19,915 bases of DNA from CAVQGZ01 sp964356295 (GCA_964356295.1 CAYHHE010000055.1:1-19915); one strand, 5' to 3'. Shown: positions 1-7,660, counted from the stretch's first letter. The notes: generated from the letters alone by a model not told the origin. Numbers and translations: made by a program.

Positions 1-19
1 GACCCCCGCGACCGTCGGG

Positions 20-664
20 TCATTCCTGGGGGAGCGCTGCGAGGGCGTCGGCGATCGGGGTGTCCCCGGACACCAGGTCGAAGGCGAGCCTCGCGGTCGT
101 CGGGTCGTCGACGCACGCAGCAGCGACCGCCGCGACGTCGGCGCGCGGCACCATGCCCCCGACCAGCTGCCGCCCGAGCGCGACGCGTCCGGTGCCTGGG
201 TCGTTTGTCAGCCCGCCGGGACGGATGATGGTCCAGCCCAGGGCGCCGCGCTGTACCGCCTCGTCGGAGCGGTTCTTGGCGCGCAGCACCGGCTGCAGGA
301 ACGGCGGACCCTCGTCCGGCCGGTCGGCATACATGGACGAGACCTGCACCCACCGTCCGACCCCGGCCTCGTCGGCCACGTGCTGGACGGTTATGCAGGC
401 CTGTCCGTCGACGGTCGCCGGGTCGGCGCCGAAGCCCGCCCCGGCCGCCCACACCACGGCGTCGGCCTCGTCGAGCACCCGTCGGAACTCAGTCGCAGAC
501 ACCTGCGTGAGGTCGGCCTGCTCCGCCGAGGCCCCCCGCCGGTGCAGGTCGTCGGCCTGTGCCTGCTGACGCACCACGCCGAGGACGTCGTGGCCGACCG
601 CGACCAGGCGGTCCACGACTAGCCGACCAGTCTGACCTGCCGCACCCAGCACCACGACCCGCAC
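20..664 (-). CDS. NAD(P)-binding SDR/NmrA-like oxidoreductase or epimerase
   Basis: The product of 214 aa opens with a beta strand and a dinucleotide-binding loop, VVVLGAAGQTG, the GxxGxxG signature of atypical short-chain dehydrogenases (NAD(P)H-binding, NmrA/BVR-B-like). Further landmarks are VVWAAGAG at the end of a central strand, WVQVSSMYAD, and a TIIRPGGLTNDPGTG segment, usual in this family for substrate and cofactor contacts. The substrate cannot be deduced. The frame is open upstream to a TTG at 730, but I chose GTG at 664 because it sits just before the Rossmann strand and a TAGCGT -10-like hexamer lies 8 nt upstream, suggesting an almost leaderless mRNA. It is divergent from the pirin pair and shares about 100 bp of promoter DNA with it. 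Family is confident; function and exact start are not. Confidence 0.85.
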   Translation of the reverse strand: MRVVVLGAAGQTGRLVVDRLVAVGHDVLGVVRQQAQADDLHRRGASAEQADLTQVSATEFRRVLDEADAVVWAAGAGFGADPATVDGQACITVQHVADEAGVGRWVQVSSMYADRPDEGPPFLQPVLRAKNRSDEAVQRGALGWTIIRPGGLTNDPGTGRVALGRQLVGGMVPRADVAAVAAACVDDPTTARLAFDLVSGDTPIADALAALPQE

Positions 665-672
665 GGGGCCTG

Positions 673-678
673 ACGCTA
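673..678 (-). promoter_or_regulatory. Candidate -10 box (TAGCGT) for the SDR-like gene
   Basis: TAGCGT on the minus strand ends 8 nt before the proposed GTG start at 664. It fits the TANNNT -10 class seen elsewhere in this window. The spacing implies a 5' leader of at most a few bases. No convincing -35 was seen. Confidence 0.35.
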
Positions 679-764
679 CCGGTCGTCGAAGCAGGGAATG
701 CCCACCGCTAGCGCTTCGTTGACGGAGCAACTACCGTTTGGGTGCCATCCCAGAGGAGGAGCCC

Positions 765-1745
765 ATGCCAGCGATCACCGTGGACGATGTCCTGAGCGTC
801 CCGTCCGTTGCCTCTCCCGCACCGCCGGACTCCACGGACCGTGGCGTTGTGTCGCTGACCACCGCGCCGTCCGGGTTCGAGGGCGAGGGCTTCCCGGTGC
901 GACGCGCGTTCGCCGGGGTCGACCTGAGGCTGCTGGACCCGTTTGTTCACATGGACCAGATGGGTGAGGTCGAGTACGCCCCCGGGGAGCCCAAGGGCAC
1001 CCCGTGGCACCCGCACCGCGGGTTCGAGACCGTCACGTACATGCTGGACGGGCTGCTGCGACACCAGGACAGCCACGGCGGCGGCGGTCTGATCAGCGAC
1101 GGTGACACCCAGTGGATGACCGCCGGCAGCGGTCTGCTGCACATCGAGACCCCGCCGGAGCACGTGGTCATGAGCGGGGGGCTGTTCCACGGCTTCCAGC
1201 TGTGGGTGAATCTGCCGGCGGCCAAGAAGTGGTCGCCCCCGCGCTACCAGGACATCCGCGCCGGTCAGGTCGCACTGGTCCGCTCGCCGGACGGCGGCGC
1301 GCTGGTGCGCGTCATCGCCGGCCAGGTCGGCGAGCACGCCGGGCCCGGCGTCACCCACACGCCGATCACGCTCGTCCACGCCACCCTGTCCCCCGGCGCG
1401 GAGCTTCGGCTGCCGTGGCGTGCGGACTTCAACGCGCTGGTGTACGCACTGGCCGGCCGGGGGTCGGTCAGCGCCGGACGGCGCCCGATCCGGATGGGCC
1501 AGCTCGCCGTGCTGGGCGCCGGCGACACCGTGACGGTCGCGGCGGACGCCTCGCAGGAGTCGCGCAGCCCCCAGCTCGACGTGCTCGTCCTGGGCGGGCA
1601 GCCGATCCGTGAGCCGGTGGCCGCCTACGGGCCGTTCGTGATGAACACCCGCGCCGAGCTCATCGAGGCCTTCGAGGACTACCAGGCCGGACGGCTCGGC
1701 ACGATACCGGCCGACCCGCACCCCGGGCACGACGTCCTGAGCTGA
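765..1745 (+). CDS. Pirin family protein (first of tandem pair)
   Basis: This 326-aa bicupin has the pirin metal site: H82 and H84 in WHPHRGFETV, and H126 and E128 in GSGLLHIETP. These correspond by pattern to the His, His, His, Glu iron ligands of human pirin. The C-terminal half (from about residue 190) is the second cupin domain with a degenerate metal site, as usual. The start is ATG 765 because AGAGGAGGA at 752-760 is a strong Shine-Dalgarno at proper spacing; an in-frame TTG at 738 lies upstream of it. The stop is 16 nt before the next pirin gene, so the two are probably co-transcribed. Pirins are Fe-dependent proteins with reported quercetinase or regulatory roles; which applies here cannot be read from sequence. 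Confidence 0.93.
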   Translation: MPAITVDDVLSVPSVASPAPPDSTDRGVVSLTTAPSGFEGEGFPVRRAFAGVDLRLLDPFVHMDQMGEVEYAPGEPKGTPWHPHRGFETVTYMLDGLLRHQDSHGGGGLISDGDTQWMTAGSGLLHIETPPEHVVMSGGLFHGFQLWVNLPAAKKWSPPRYQDIRAGQVALVRSPDGGALVRVIAGQVGEHAGPGVTHTPITLVHATLSPGAELRLPWRADFNALVYALAGRGSVSAGRRPIRMGQLAVLGAGDTVTVAADASQESRSPQLDVLVLGGQPIREPVAAYGPFVMNTRAELIEAFEDYQAGRLGTIPADPHPGHDVLS

Positions 1746-1761
1746 CGGGGTCCCGACGGCG

Positions 1762-2748
1762 ATGAGCAACCTCGAGCAGGGGCCGCAGGAGACCGTCTGC
1801 GGCGGTGTCGCCGTCGCCGTGGCCGCCGAGCCCGAGGTCCTGGCCCCTCGGGATGTGCCGCTGGGCGGCCCTCGTGCCATGCACGTCCGGCGCACCCTGC
1901 CGCACCGGCACCGGCGGATGGTCGGGGCGTGGTGCTTCGTCGACCACTACGGGCCGCACAGCATGGCCGGGCAGACGGGGATGCAGGTGCCGCCGCACCC
2001 GCACACCGGCCTGCAGACGGTGTCGTGGCTGCTCGAGGGCGAGGTGTTGCACCGGGACTCGCTCGGCACGACGCAGCTGATCACCCCCGGGCGGCTCAAC
2101 CTGATGACGGCCGGGCACGGCATCTCCCACTCCGAGGAGACCCCACACCCGGACGAGCGCACCACGCAGGGGCTGCACGGTGTGCAGCTGTGGGTGGCAC
2201 TGCCCTCGCACGCCCGTGGGATGCCGCCTGCGTTCGAGCACCACTCGGGTCTGCCCGACCTGCACGACGGACCGATGAGCGTCCGCGTGTTCATGGGGTC
2301 GCTCGGCGGCGCCTCGTCCGCGGCGACGACCTACACGCCGCTGGTGGCCGCCGACATCGCGCTGTCCGCCGGAGCCGACACGGCGCTGCCGGTGGAGCCC
2401 GACTTCGAGCACGCCGTGTTGGTGACCGAGGGGAGCGTGCGGGTCGCTGGTCGTCCCGTCGACCATGGTGCCCTGCTCTACCTGCCGCCGGGGGCCTCGG
2501 ACCTCGCCCTCGCCAGCGATGGGGCGGCGCGGGTGCTGCTCATCGGCGGGGTGCCCTTCGAGGAGCAGATCGTCATGTGGTGGAACTTCGTCGGCACCGA
2601 CCACGACGACATCGTCGTCGCCCGGGAGCAGTGGGAAGCCGAGCACGACCGCTTCGGACGGGTCATCGGGTACGAGGGCGGACGGCTGGGCGCACCGGCG
2701 CTGCCGAACTCGCGCCTCAAGCCCCGCGGGCGCACCCGCGACGCCTGA
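1762..2748 (+). CDS. Pirin family protein (second of tandem pair)
   Basis: The 328-aa product is a second pirin bicupin, clearly divergent from its neighbour. Metal ligands are complete: H79 and H81 in PPHPHTGLQTV, and H123 and E125 in GHGISHSEET, with the same 44-residue spacing between ligand pairs as in the upstream copy. LHGVQLWVALP and the C-terminal IGGVPFEEQIVMWWNFVG are typical of the bacterial pirin subgroup. The ATG lies 16 nt after the upstream stop and has only a weak Shine-Dalgarno, suggesting translation linked to the first gene. Divergence between the copies argues for different roles rather than recent duplication. A GC-rich intergenic region with palindromes follows. Confidence 0.93.
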   Translation: MSNLEQGPQETVCGGVAVAVAAEPEVLAPRDVPLGGPRAMHVRRTLPHRHRRMVGAWCFVDHYGPHSMAGQTGMQVPPHPHTGLQTVSWLLEGEVLHRDSLGTTQLITPGRLNLMTAGHGISHSEETPHPDERTTQGLHGVQLWVALPSHARGMPPAFEHHSGLPDLHDGPMSVRVFMGSLGGASSAATTYTPLVAADIALSAGADTALPVEPDFEHAVLVTEGSVRVAGRPVDHGALLYLPPGASDLALASDGAARVLLIGGVPFEEQIVMWWNFVGTDHDDIVVAREQWEAEHDRFGRVIGYEGGRLGAPALPNSRLKPRGRTRDA

Positions 2749-2774
2749 CCCGATCGGGGGCGGGCCCGACCTCC

Positions 2775-2792
2775 GGCGCCTCCCCCGGCGCC
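2775..2792 (+). terminator. Possible terminator hairpin after the pirin pair
   Basis: GGCGCC (2775-2780), a TCCCCC loop and GGCGCC (2787-2792) can form a short, very stable hairpin 26 nt after the pirin stop. There is no T-run, which is common in high-GC actinobacteria. GGCGCC is itself a palindrome, so the pairing is suggestive only. Confidence 0.35.
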
Positions 2793-2803
2793 GCGAACAC
2801 CCC

Positions 2804-2851
2804 TTGCGTCCGAAGGATCGTGGGTCATGGCCCTCGCATCGTCGGACGCAA
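2804..2851. repeat. 10-nt perfect inverted repeat
   Basis: TTGCGTCCGA at 2804-2813 is the exact reverse complement of TCGGACGCAA at 2842-2851, with a 28-nt loop. It lies between convergent genes and could act as a bidirectional terminator or be a dispersed palindromic element. Confidence 0.5.
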
Positions 2852-2948
2852 CGCCCTCACGGAGGCGTGACGGCGAGCCTGCGCGGGCAGGTCCGGGTGA
2901 ACCCCACGGTGGTCACGCCCGCCCCGCCCGTCCCGCCCGTCGCGCCCA

Positions 2949-3048
2949 NNNNNNNNNNNNNNNNNNNNNNNNNNNNNNNNNNNNNNNNNNNNNNNNNNNN
3001 NNNNNNNNNNNNNNNNNNNNNNNNNNNNNNNNNNNNNNNNNNNNNNNN
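2949..3048. other. Assembly gap (100 N)
   Basis: Exactly 100 undetermined bases, the conventional placeholder for a scaffold gap of unknown size. The bordering sequence is low-complexity: CCCGCCCGT units on the left and TCGCGCCCA units on the right, which probably caused the assembly break. Confidence 0.95.
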
Positions 3049-3067
3049 TCGCGCCCATCGCGCCCAT
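3049..3067. repeat. 9-nt tandem repeat (TCGCGCCCA)n at gap edge
   Basis: Two full copies of TCGCGCCCA run from the gap edge, and a copy of the same 9-mer (2940-2948) ends directly at the left edge. The repeat probably continues through the N stretch, so copy number is unknown. Confidence 0.6.
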
Positions 3068-3068
3068 C

Positions 3069-3160
3069 GCCGATCTTGACGCTAACGCCGACCTCCCGCG
3101 GCGATCTTGACGGTAGGGCCGAGTGGGACGGGGGCGATCGGCCTTTTCGTCAAGATCGGC
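3069..3160. repeat. Three-copy GATCTTGACG element, two direct and one inverted
   Basis: GCCGATCTTGACG at 3069-3081 is the exact reverse complement of CGTCAAGATCGGC at 3148-3160, a 13-nt perfect inverted repeat. A third copy, GCGATCTTGACGG, lies between them at 3101-3112 in direct orientation. The arrangement looks like a small intergenic repetitive element or a protein-binding cluster. It lies between convergent genes, so a promoter role is unlikely. Confidence 0.6.
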
Positions 3161-3163
3161 GGC

Positions 3164-3240
3164 GGGAGGCGCGGTGCGGCGGGAGGCGGGAGGCGCGGTG
3201 CGGCGGGAGGCGGGAGGCGGGAGGCGCGGGCGGCGCGGGA
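3164..3240. repeat. 24-nt G-rich tandem repeat
   Basis: The unit GGGAGGCGCGGTGCGGC plus GGGAGGC repeats with a 24-nt period (3164-3187, 3188-3211) and then decays into GGGAGGC units. It ends just before the transporter stop codon. The purine-rich plus strand could form G-quadruplex-like structure; this is a minisatellite, not a CRISPR array. Confidence 0.6.
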
Positions 3241-3244
3241 GGGG

Positions 3245-5452
3245 CTACGCGGTGGTGGGGACGGGCTCGGGCTCGGCGGGCAGCGCCACGGGCTCCGGCT
3301 CGCCGGCCTCGCGGATGCGCAGCCGCTGCCAGACCCGCTCGAGCGGACCAGGGAGCCACCAGTTGGCGCGGCCCAGCAGGGCCATGGTCGCCGGCACGAG
3401 CACCATCCGGATCAGGGTCGCGTCCAGGATGATCGCGACCGCCAGACCGACCCCGATCATCGCGATGAACGAGATGCCGCTGGTGGAGAACGCACCGATC
3501 ACGATCACGAGCAGCAGCGCCGCGCTGGTGATGATCCCTCCGGTGCGCTGCACGCCGGCGGCCACCGCCTGGGTGTTGTCGCCGGTGCGGTCCCACTCCT
3601 CCCGCACCCGGGAGAGCAGGAACACCTCGTAGTCCATCGACAGCCCGAACGCGATCGCCACCATGAGCACCAGCTGGCTCGCCTCGACGGTCCCGGTAGG
3701 GGTCACTCCGAACAGCGACGCACCGTTGCCGTCCTGGAAGATCCACGTGACGATGCCGAACATGGCCGCCAGCGAGAGCACGTTCATCACGACGGCCTTG
3801 ACCGGCAGCACCAGCGAGCCGAAGGCCAGGAACAGCAGGATCATGGTCACCGCCACGACGAACAGCACTGCCGCGGGGAGGGTGTCCGCGACGGACGCGA
3901 GCAGGTCCTCCAGGCTCGCGGCGAAGCCGCCCACGTAGACCTCACCGGAGTCCCCGACTGAACTGTCGGTGCCGTCGAGGGCGCGGATGTCGTCCACCAG
4001 CCCACGGGCCTCGTCCCCCACGTCTGCGCCGGTGTGGCTGACCTGGACGAGTGCCGTGGAGTCGGACGCTGCGACCACCTCCACACCAGTGGCGTTCGGG
4101 AGCCCGGCCAGCTCGGACGTGTAGGCCGCCAGCTGGGCCTGGTCCAGGCTCGCGCCCCCAGCGTCCAGCACGACGGCCACCGTCGGGTCGACCACGCCGG
4201 GGTAGTCCTCGGCGAGGATCTCGGACGCGACGCGGGCCTCGGCACCCTCGGGCAGCACGCGCTCGTCCACCCCGCCGAACACGATCCGCAGCATGGGCGA
4301 GGCCAGCACGAGAAGCACCACGGTGGCCGCGGCGGCGACGATCCCCGGGCGGCGCATGATCCCGCGCGCGAAGCGCGCCCATCCGCCGTCGTCGGACGCC
4401 GCTGCTCCGGCTCGCCGCCAGGGGACGCGCAGCGCGTCGACACGTGGGCCGAGGACGGCCAGCAGGGCCGGCAGGACGGTGAGCGCCCCCACCATGGCGA
4501 TGGCCACGGCCGACACCGCGCCGAAGCCCATCGAGCGCAGGAACACCTGCGGGAAGAAGGTCAGCGCGCTGAGCGAGATGGCCACGGTCACGCCGGACAC
4601 CAGGACGGTCCGCCCAGCCGTGGTCATGGTGGCCACGAGCGCCGACCTGGTGGCCTCGCGGCTGCCACCGCGGGCAGCGAGCTCCTCGCGGAACCGGCTG
4701 ACGATGAGCAGCGAGTAGTCGATCGCCAGGCCCAGGCCCAGCATGGTGACGATGTTGATGGAGAAGATGCTGACGTCGGTCACGTAGGTCAGCGCGCGCA
4801 GCGCGGTGAACGCCCCGAGGATCGCCAGACCGCCGATCGCCAGCGGCAGGCTGGCCGCCGCCAGGCTGCCGAACACCACCACGAGCAGCAGCATCACGAT
4901 CGGCAGCGACACGGCTTCGGCGCGAGCCAGGTCCGCCTCGACCTGCGAGCCGATGTCGTAGCCGATGGCCGCCGGACCGCCGCGGTAGGTGGTGACACCC
5001 TCGACGAGCAGGTCCTCGCGGATCTCCTCGTAGACCGCAGACGCCTCCTCGTCGGTGTCGCCCGCCAGCTCGAGCAGCACCAGCGTCGACCCCCCGTCCG
5101 CTGCGACGAGGGTCGGGGCGCCGGTGTCCCAGTAGGTCACCAGCTGCTCGACGTCATCGGTCGGCAGCGTGGCCAGCTGGTCACGGACGGCCGTCGCGAA
5201 TGCGGGGTCGTCCACCCCCGAGGCGTCCGGCGGCACCTGGTAGACGACGGTGACGTCGGCGCCCTGTCGGCCGAACTCATCGGCGACGATCTGCGCCGCC
5301 GTGTCGGACTCGCTTCCCGGCGTGTCGAAGCCGCCGTCGACCAACGAGCCGAACACAGCGGTTCCCCAGATCCCAGCGACCGTGATGGCGGCCGCCGCAG
5401 CTGCCAGCACCGCCCACCGCCAGCGGTAGGCCGCTCGTCCCCAGCGCTCCAT
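3245..5452 (-). CDS. MMPL/RND-family membrane transporter
   Basis: The 735-aa product has the duplicated MMPL layout. An N-terminal membrane helix (about residues 14-36) is followed by a large extracytoplasmic loop to about 180, then a bundle of helices containing GLGLAIDYSLLIVSRFREE (D245, Y246). A second loop and a second bundle follow with FGLSMDYEVFLLSR (D607, Y608). These paired Asp-Tyr segments are the proton-relay signature of MMPL/HpnN-type RND transporters, which move lipids or hydrophobic compounds across the membrane. The C-terminus is a short Pro/Glu-rich tail. The start is ATG 5452, preceded by GAGGAGGA; an in-frame GTG at 5491 has no such signal. It is divergent from a TetR gene that probably represses it. 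Substrate unknown. Confidence 0.95.
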   Translation of the reverse strand: MERWGRAAYRWRWAVLAAAAAAITVAGIWGTAVFGSLVDGGFDTPGSESDTAAQIVADEFGRQGADVTVVYQVPPDASGVDDPAFATAVRDQLATLPTDDVEQLVTYWDTGAPTLVAADGGSTLVLLELAGDTDEEASAVYEEIREDLLVEGVTTYRGGPAAIGYDIGSQVEADLARAEAVSLPIVMLLLVVVFGSLAAASLPLAIGGLAILGAFTALRALTYVTDVSIFSINIVTMLGLGLAIDYSLLIVSRFREELAARGGSREATRSALVATMTTAGRTVLVSGVTVAISLSALTFFPQVFLRSMGFGAVSAVAIAMVGALTVLPALLAVLGPRVDALRVPWRRAGAAASDDGGWARFARGIMRRPGIVAAAATVVLLVLASPMLRIVFGGVDERVLPEGAEARVASEILAEDYPGVVDPTVAVVLDAGGASLDQAQLAAYTSELAGLPNATGVEVVAASDSTALVQVSHTGADVGDEARGLVDDIRALDGTDSSVGDSGEVYVGGFAASLEDLLASVADTLPAAVLFVVAVTMILLFLAFGSLVLPVKAVVMNVLSLAAMFGIVTWIFQDGNGASLFGVTPTGTVEASQLVLMVAIAFGLSMDYEVFLLSRVREEWDRTGDNTQAVAAGVQRTGGIITSAALLLVIVIGAFSTSGISFIAMIGVGLAVAIILDATLIRMVLVPATMALLGRANWWLPGPLERVWQRLRIREAGEPEPVALPAEPEPVPTTA

Positions 5453-5482
5453 GTCGTCCTCCTCGTGATGATGCGTTGCCTT

Positions 5483-5581
5483 GGTGAACACCTGTCACGC
5501 TGCATGATGCTAACGTTGTTAACTAGAGTCAAGTGGCATCGCGAAAGTCAGGGGATATTCCTCTGGTACGGTGTGTTCACC
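5483..5581. promoter_or_regulatory. Divergent MMPL/TetR promoter region with inverted GGTGAACAC sites
   Basis: GGTGAACAC at 5483-5491 is the reverse complement of GTGTTCACC at 5573-5581. Each half also sits in a local dyad (GGTGAACACC and GGTGTGTTCACC). One copy lies just inside the predicted transporter transcript, the other about 30 nt upstream of the TetR start codon. This is the placement expected for TetR operators controlling both genes. Inferred from position and symmetry only. Confidence 0.45.
5504..5532 (-). promoter_or_regulatory. Candidate promoter of the MMPL transporter gene
   Basis: On the minus strand TTGACT (5527-5532) and CATCAT (5504-5509) are separated by 17 nt, a near-consensus -35 and a moderate -10. 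Predicted transcription would begin near 5497, beside the proposed operator at 5483-5492. The local AT-richness stands out from the rest of the window. Confidence 0.45.
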
Positions 5582-5612
5582 TAGGGGGACCCTTAGGGGA
5601 CGGGAGGCCGCG

Positions 5613-6335
5613 ATGACCGCCGAGGCGACGCTGACCAGACGTGACCGGGTGCGCCAGGCCACGATCGAGGAGATGCGCGAGGTCGCCCGTCGCCTGCTCG
5701 TCGAGCAGGGCGAGTCCGCTGTCACCCTGCGTGCCGTCGCCCGGGAGATGGGCATGACCGCGCCGGCGCTGTACCGGTACGTCGACTCCCACGAGGACCT
5801 GCTCGTCGGGGTCGCCGTGCTGTGCAACGACGAGGTCATCGCCGCCATGGAGCAGGCCCGCGACGCCGAGCCGACGCAAGACCCGGCGCGCCGGATCATG
5901 GCGGTCACGCGGACGTTCCGCAGCTGGGCGCTGGACCACCGGGCGGAGTTCGCCCTGGTCTTCGCCAGCCCCGCGATGTCGCAGCGCTGCGACGACCCCG
6001 AGCTGGAGGCGGCCAGCAACCGGTTCGGCTGGGTCTTCGGCGCGCTGTTCCTCGACCTGGTCCGCACCGGGGAGGCACACGTGTGGGACGACGCCGACGT
6101 CGACCCGGCGTTCGCGTCCGAGCAGAGCGACCTGCTGCTCGCGCTGCGGGACGAGATCAGCCTCGGTGCGCGGTGGCAGTTCGTGAACTACTGGACCCGC
6201 ATCTACGGAACCGTGAGCGTGGAGCTGTTCGGCCACCTGAGCTGGGCCTTGGACGACTCCGACGCCGTCTTCGAGCACATGCTGCGCGGCATCGCGACCG
6301 ACATGGGGATGGCCGACCGCTACGTCCGCCCGTGA
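5613..6335 (+). CDS. TetR/AcrR family transcriptional regulator
   Basis: The 240-aa protein has an N-terminal TetR helix-turn-helix at about residues 15-62: REVARRLLVEQGESAVTLRAV, then AREMGMTAPALYRYVDSHEDL. The APALYRYV recognition helix is characteristic. The C-terminal ligand-binding region (about 80-240), with a WALDHRAEFALVFASP segment, resembles the WHG-type TetR C-terminal domain common in actinobacteria. ATG 5613 follows GGGAGG at 5602-5607. It is divergent from the MMPL transporter with 160 bp between the starts; this arrangement commonly means autoregulation plus repression of the transporter. The last 16 bp overlap the convergent HAD gene. The inducer is unknown. Confidence 0.95.
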   Translation: MTAEATLTRRDRVRQATIEEMREVARRLLVEQGESAVTLRAVAREMGMTAPALYRYVDSHEDLLVGVAVLCNDEVIAAMEQARDAEPTQDPARRIMAVTRTFRSWALDHRAEFALVFASPAMSQRCDDPELEAASNRFGWVFGALFLDLVRTGEAHVWDDADVDPAFASEQSDLLLALRDEISLGARWQFVNYWTRIYGTVSVELFGHLSWALDDSDAVFEHMLRGIATDMGMADRYVRP

Positions 6336-6898
6336 GGGTCGCCGAGTGCGTCGGCGAAGGCCTCGACTGCCTCCAGCTCGGCGTACGTCCAGCCCTGCGC
6401 CGGCCACGGCTGCACAAGCAGGGTGGGGATCCCACCCGCCGACCGGTCCGCCGCCCACTCGTAGATGGCCGGTTCCAGGTCGTCGTCGATCCAGACCATC
6501 GGACGGTCGCCTGCGGTGGCCACCACTCCCGGGAACTTGTAGCCGCCCACCCCGATGCCGGTGCGCTGGTCGATGGTGAACCCCCGGTGGGCGGCGAAGT
6601 CGACCCACGGCCAGTCCGCGCCGAACCCGAGCACCGGCGCGAGCGCGGCGGGTGCCCGGTCCTGCCACATCGTCGCCCACACCATCTCGAAGCGTCGGGA
6701 GAGCCGCTGCACCCACTGCGCGTGCTCGGGCCGGAGCAGCAGCTCGTACCCGTCGGCGCGGGCCGCGCGGAATCCCTCGGGGGGGCGCACGTTGCCCCGG
6801 CTCAGCGGCCCGGACGCGTCCACGAGCTCCCAGGCGCCGAACGCATTGAGCACCCCGTCCACGTCGAGGAACAGCACCGGACGCGACGTCGACGACAC
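6320..6898 (-). CDS. HAD-like hydrolase domain protein
   Basis: This 192-aa protein has HAD motif I in LFLDVDGVLN (D12, D14), a plausible motif II Thr in WATMW (T76), a motif III candidate Lys (K121, GGYKFPG) and an acidic motif IV in MVWIDDDLE (D138-D140). There is no large cap insertion, so it is a small HAD that may act on a phosphorylated small molecule, protein or nucleic acid end. Many actinobacteria carry such HAD-domain proteins of unknown substrate. The GTG start at 6898 has no clear Shine-Dalgarno; CACCGT lies 6 nt upstream and may be a weak leaderless -10. It overlaps the TetR 3' end by 16 bp and is divergent from the phosphoesterase gene with only 32 bp between them. Confidence 0.85.
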   Translation of the reverse strand: MSSTSRPVLFLDVDGVLNAFGAWELVDASGPLSRGNVRPPEGFRAARADGYELLLRPEHAQWVQRLSRRFEMVWATMWQDRAPAALAPVLGFGADWPWVDFAAHRGFTIDQRTGIGVGGYKFPGVVATAGDRPMVWIDDDLEPAIYEWAADRSAGGIPTLLVQPWPAQGWTYAELEAVEAFADALGDPHGRT

Positions 6899-6930
6899 AC
6901 CCCAACGGTGCCATGTGACAGGGTTCGCGC

Positions 6931-7650
6931 GTGCGGGTGCTCGCTGTCACCGACCTGCACTACCGGTTGCCGTTGTTCGACTGGCTGCTCGAGGCGTCCC
7001 AGCACGCCAGCGTGGTCACCGTCTCGGGCGACATGCTCGACATCGTGACGCCGGTGCCCTACGAGGCGCAGGCCGTCGTCGTCACGGCCTACCTCACTCG
7101 GCTGGCCGAGCACACCACGGTGCTCGCGTCCTCGGGGAACCACGACCTCGACGGTCCCGGGCCGACCGGGGAGCAGGAGGCCGGCTGGCTGCACCGCATC
7201 GACTCACCCGGCGTGCACACCGACGGAGCCAGCCTGGACCGCGACGGCGTGCGCCTCACCGTCGCCGGCTGGTGGGACGGTGAGCGCACGCGCGCCCAGG
7301 TGGACCGCCTGCTCGAGGAGGCCGCCCGCGACCGTCCCGAGCGCTGGATCTGGGTCTACCACTCCCCGCCGGCCGGGACGCGGCTGTGCTTCGACGGCAA
7401 GCGGGCGTTCCCGGACGAGGCGCTCGCGGCGTGGGTCGCCAGGCACGAGCCGGACGTGGTGCTGTGCGGGCACATCCACCAGGCGCCGTGGGCCGACGGC
7501 GGGGGGTGGTACGACCGCCTCGGCCGGACGCTGGTGGTCAACCCCGGCAAGCAGGTGGGCAAGGTGCCCCCGCACGTCTGGCTCGACACCGACGACGCCA
7601 CCGCGACCTGGTACGGCCTGGGCGAACGCGAGACGATCGACCTCTGGTAA
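6931..7650 (+). CDS. Calcineurin-like metallophosphoesterase
   Basis: The 239-aa protein carries the full metallophosphoesterase motif set: D8 and H10 in VTDLHY, G33-D34 in SGDMLD, N70-H71-D72 in SGNHDLD, H144 in VYHSPP, and G180-H181-I182-H183 in CGHIHQAP. These residues bind two metal ions and catalyse phosphoester hydrolysis. The substrate is unknown; the protein is predicted to be cytosolic because no signal peptide or membrane helix is seen. GTG 6931 begins directly with the first beta strand. CAGGGT lies exactly 6 nt upstream, so translation may be leaderless. It converges with the CNB-fold gene, leaving 10 bp. Confidence 0.93.
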   Translation: MRVLAVTDLHYRLPLFDWLLEASQHASVVTVSGDMLDIVTPVPYEAQAVVVTAYLTRLAEHTTVLASSGNHDLDGPGPTGEQEAGWLHRIDSPGVHTDGASLDRDGVRLTVAGWWDGERTRAQVDRLLEEAARDRPERWIWVYHSPPAGTRLCFDGKRAFPDEALAAWVARHEPDVVLCGHIHQAPWADGGGWYDRLGRTLVVNPGKQVGKVPPHVWLDTDDATATWYGLGERETIDLW

Positions 7651-7660
7651 CCCGGAGCGC

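Larger units (their letters stand above)
2749..3244. other. Gene-free GC-rich intergenic region with repeats and assembly gap
   Basis: No believable coding sequence lies between the second pirin stop and the convergent MMPL transporter stop. The stretch holds the palindrome CCCGATCGGG (2749-2758), a GGCGCC hairpin, a 10-nt inverted repeat at 2804/2842, short C-rich tandem repeats on both sides of a 100-N gap, three copies of a GATCTTGACG motif, and a 24-nt tandem repeat reaching the transporter gene. True length is unknown because of the gap. Confidence 0.85.

Noticed and set aside
708..1895. Minus-strand open frame (395 codons) opposite the first pirin
   Set aside because: Antisense shadow in high-GC DNA; the pirin frame has complete metal ligands and a strong Shine-Dalgarno.
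3164..3240. Could the repeated units be a CRISPR array?
   Set aside because: The 24-nt units are directly adjacent without unique spacers and are simple G-rich sequence; no cas genes are present.
2827..3432. Open frames running through the N gap
   Set aside because: The translation contains undetermined residues and repeat-derived Gly/Arg strings; no evidence of coding.
3245..5452. Tripartite drug efflux RND pump (AcrB type)
   Set aside because: Too short (735 aa versus over 1000) and no periplasmic adaptor or outer-membrane partner; it fits MMPL.
4034..5584. Long plus-strand open frame (516 codons) opposite the MMPL gene
   Set aside because: It is a shadow of the transporter: Arg/His/Gly/Gln-rich, no domain, and the opposite strand has full MMPL motifs and a ribosome-binding site.
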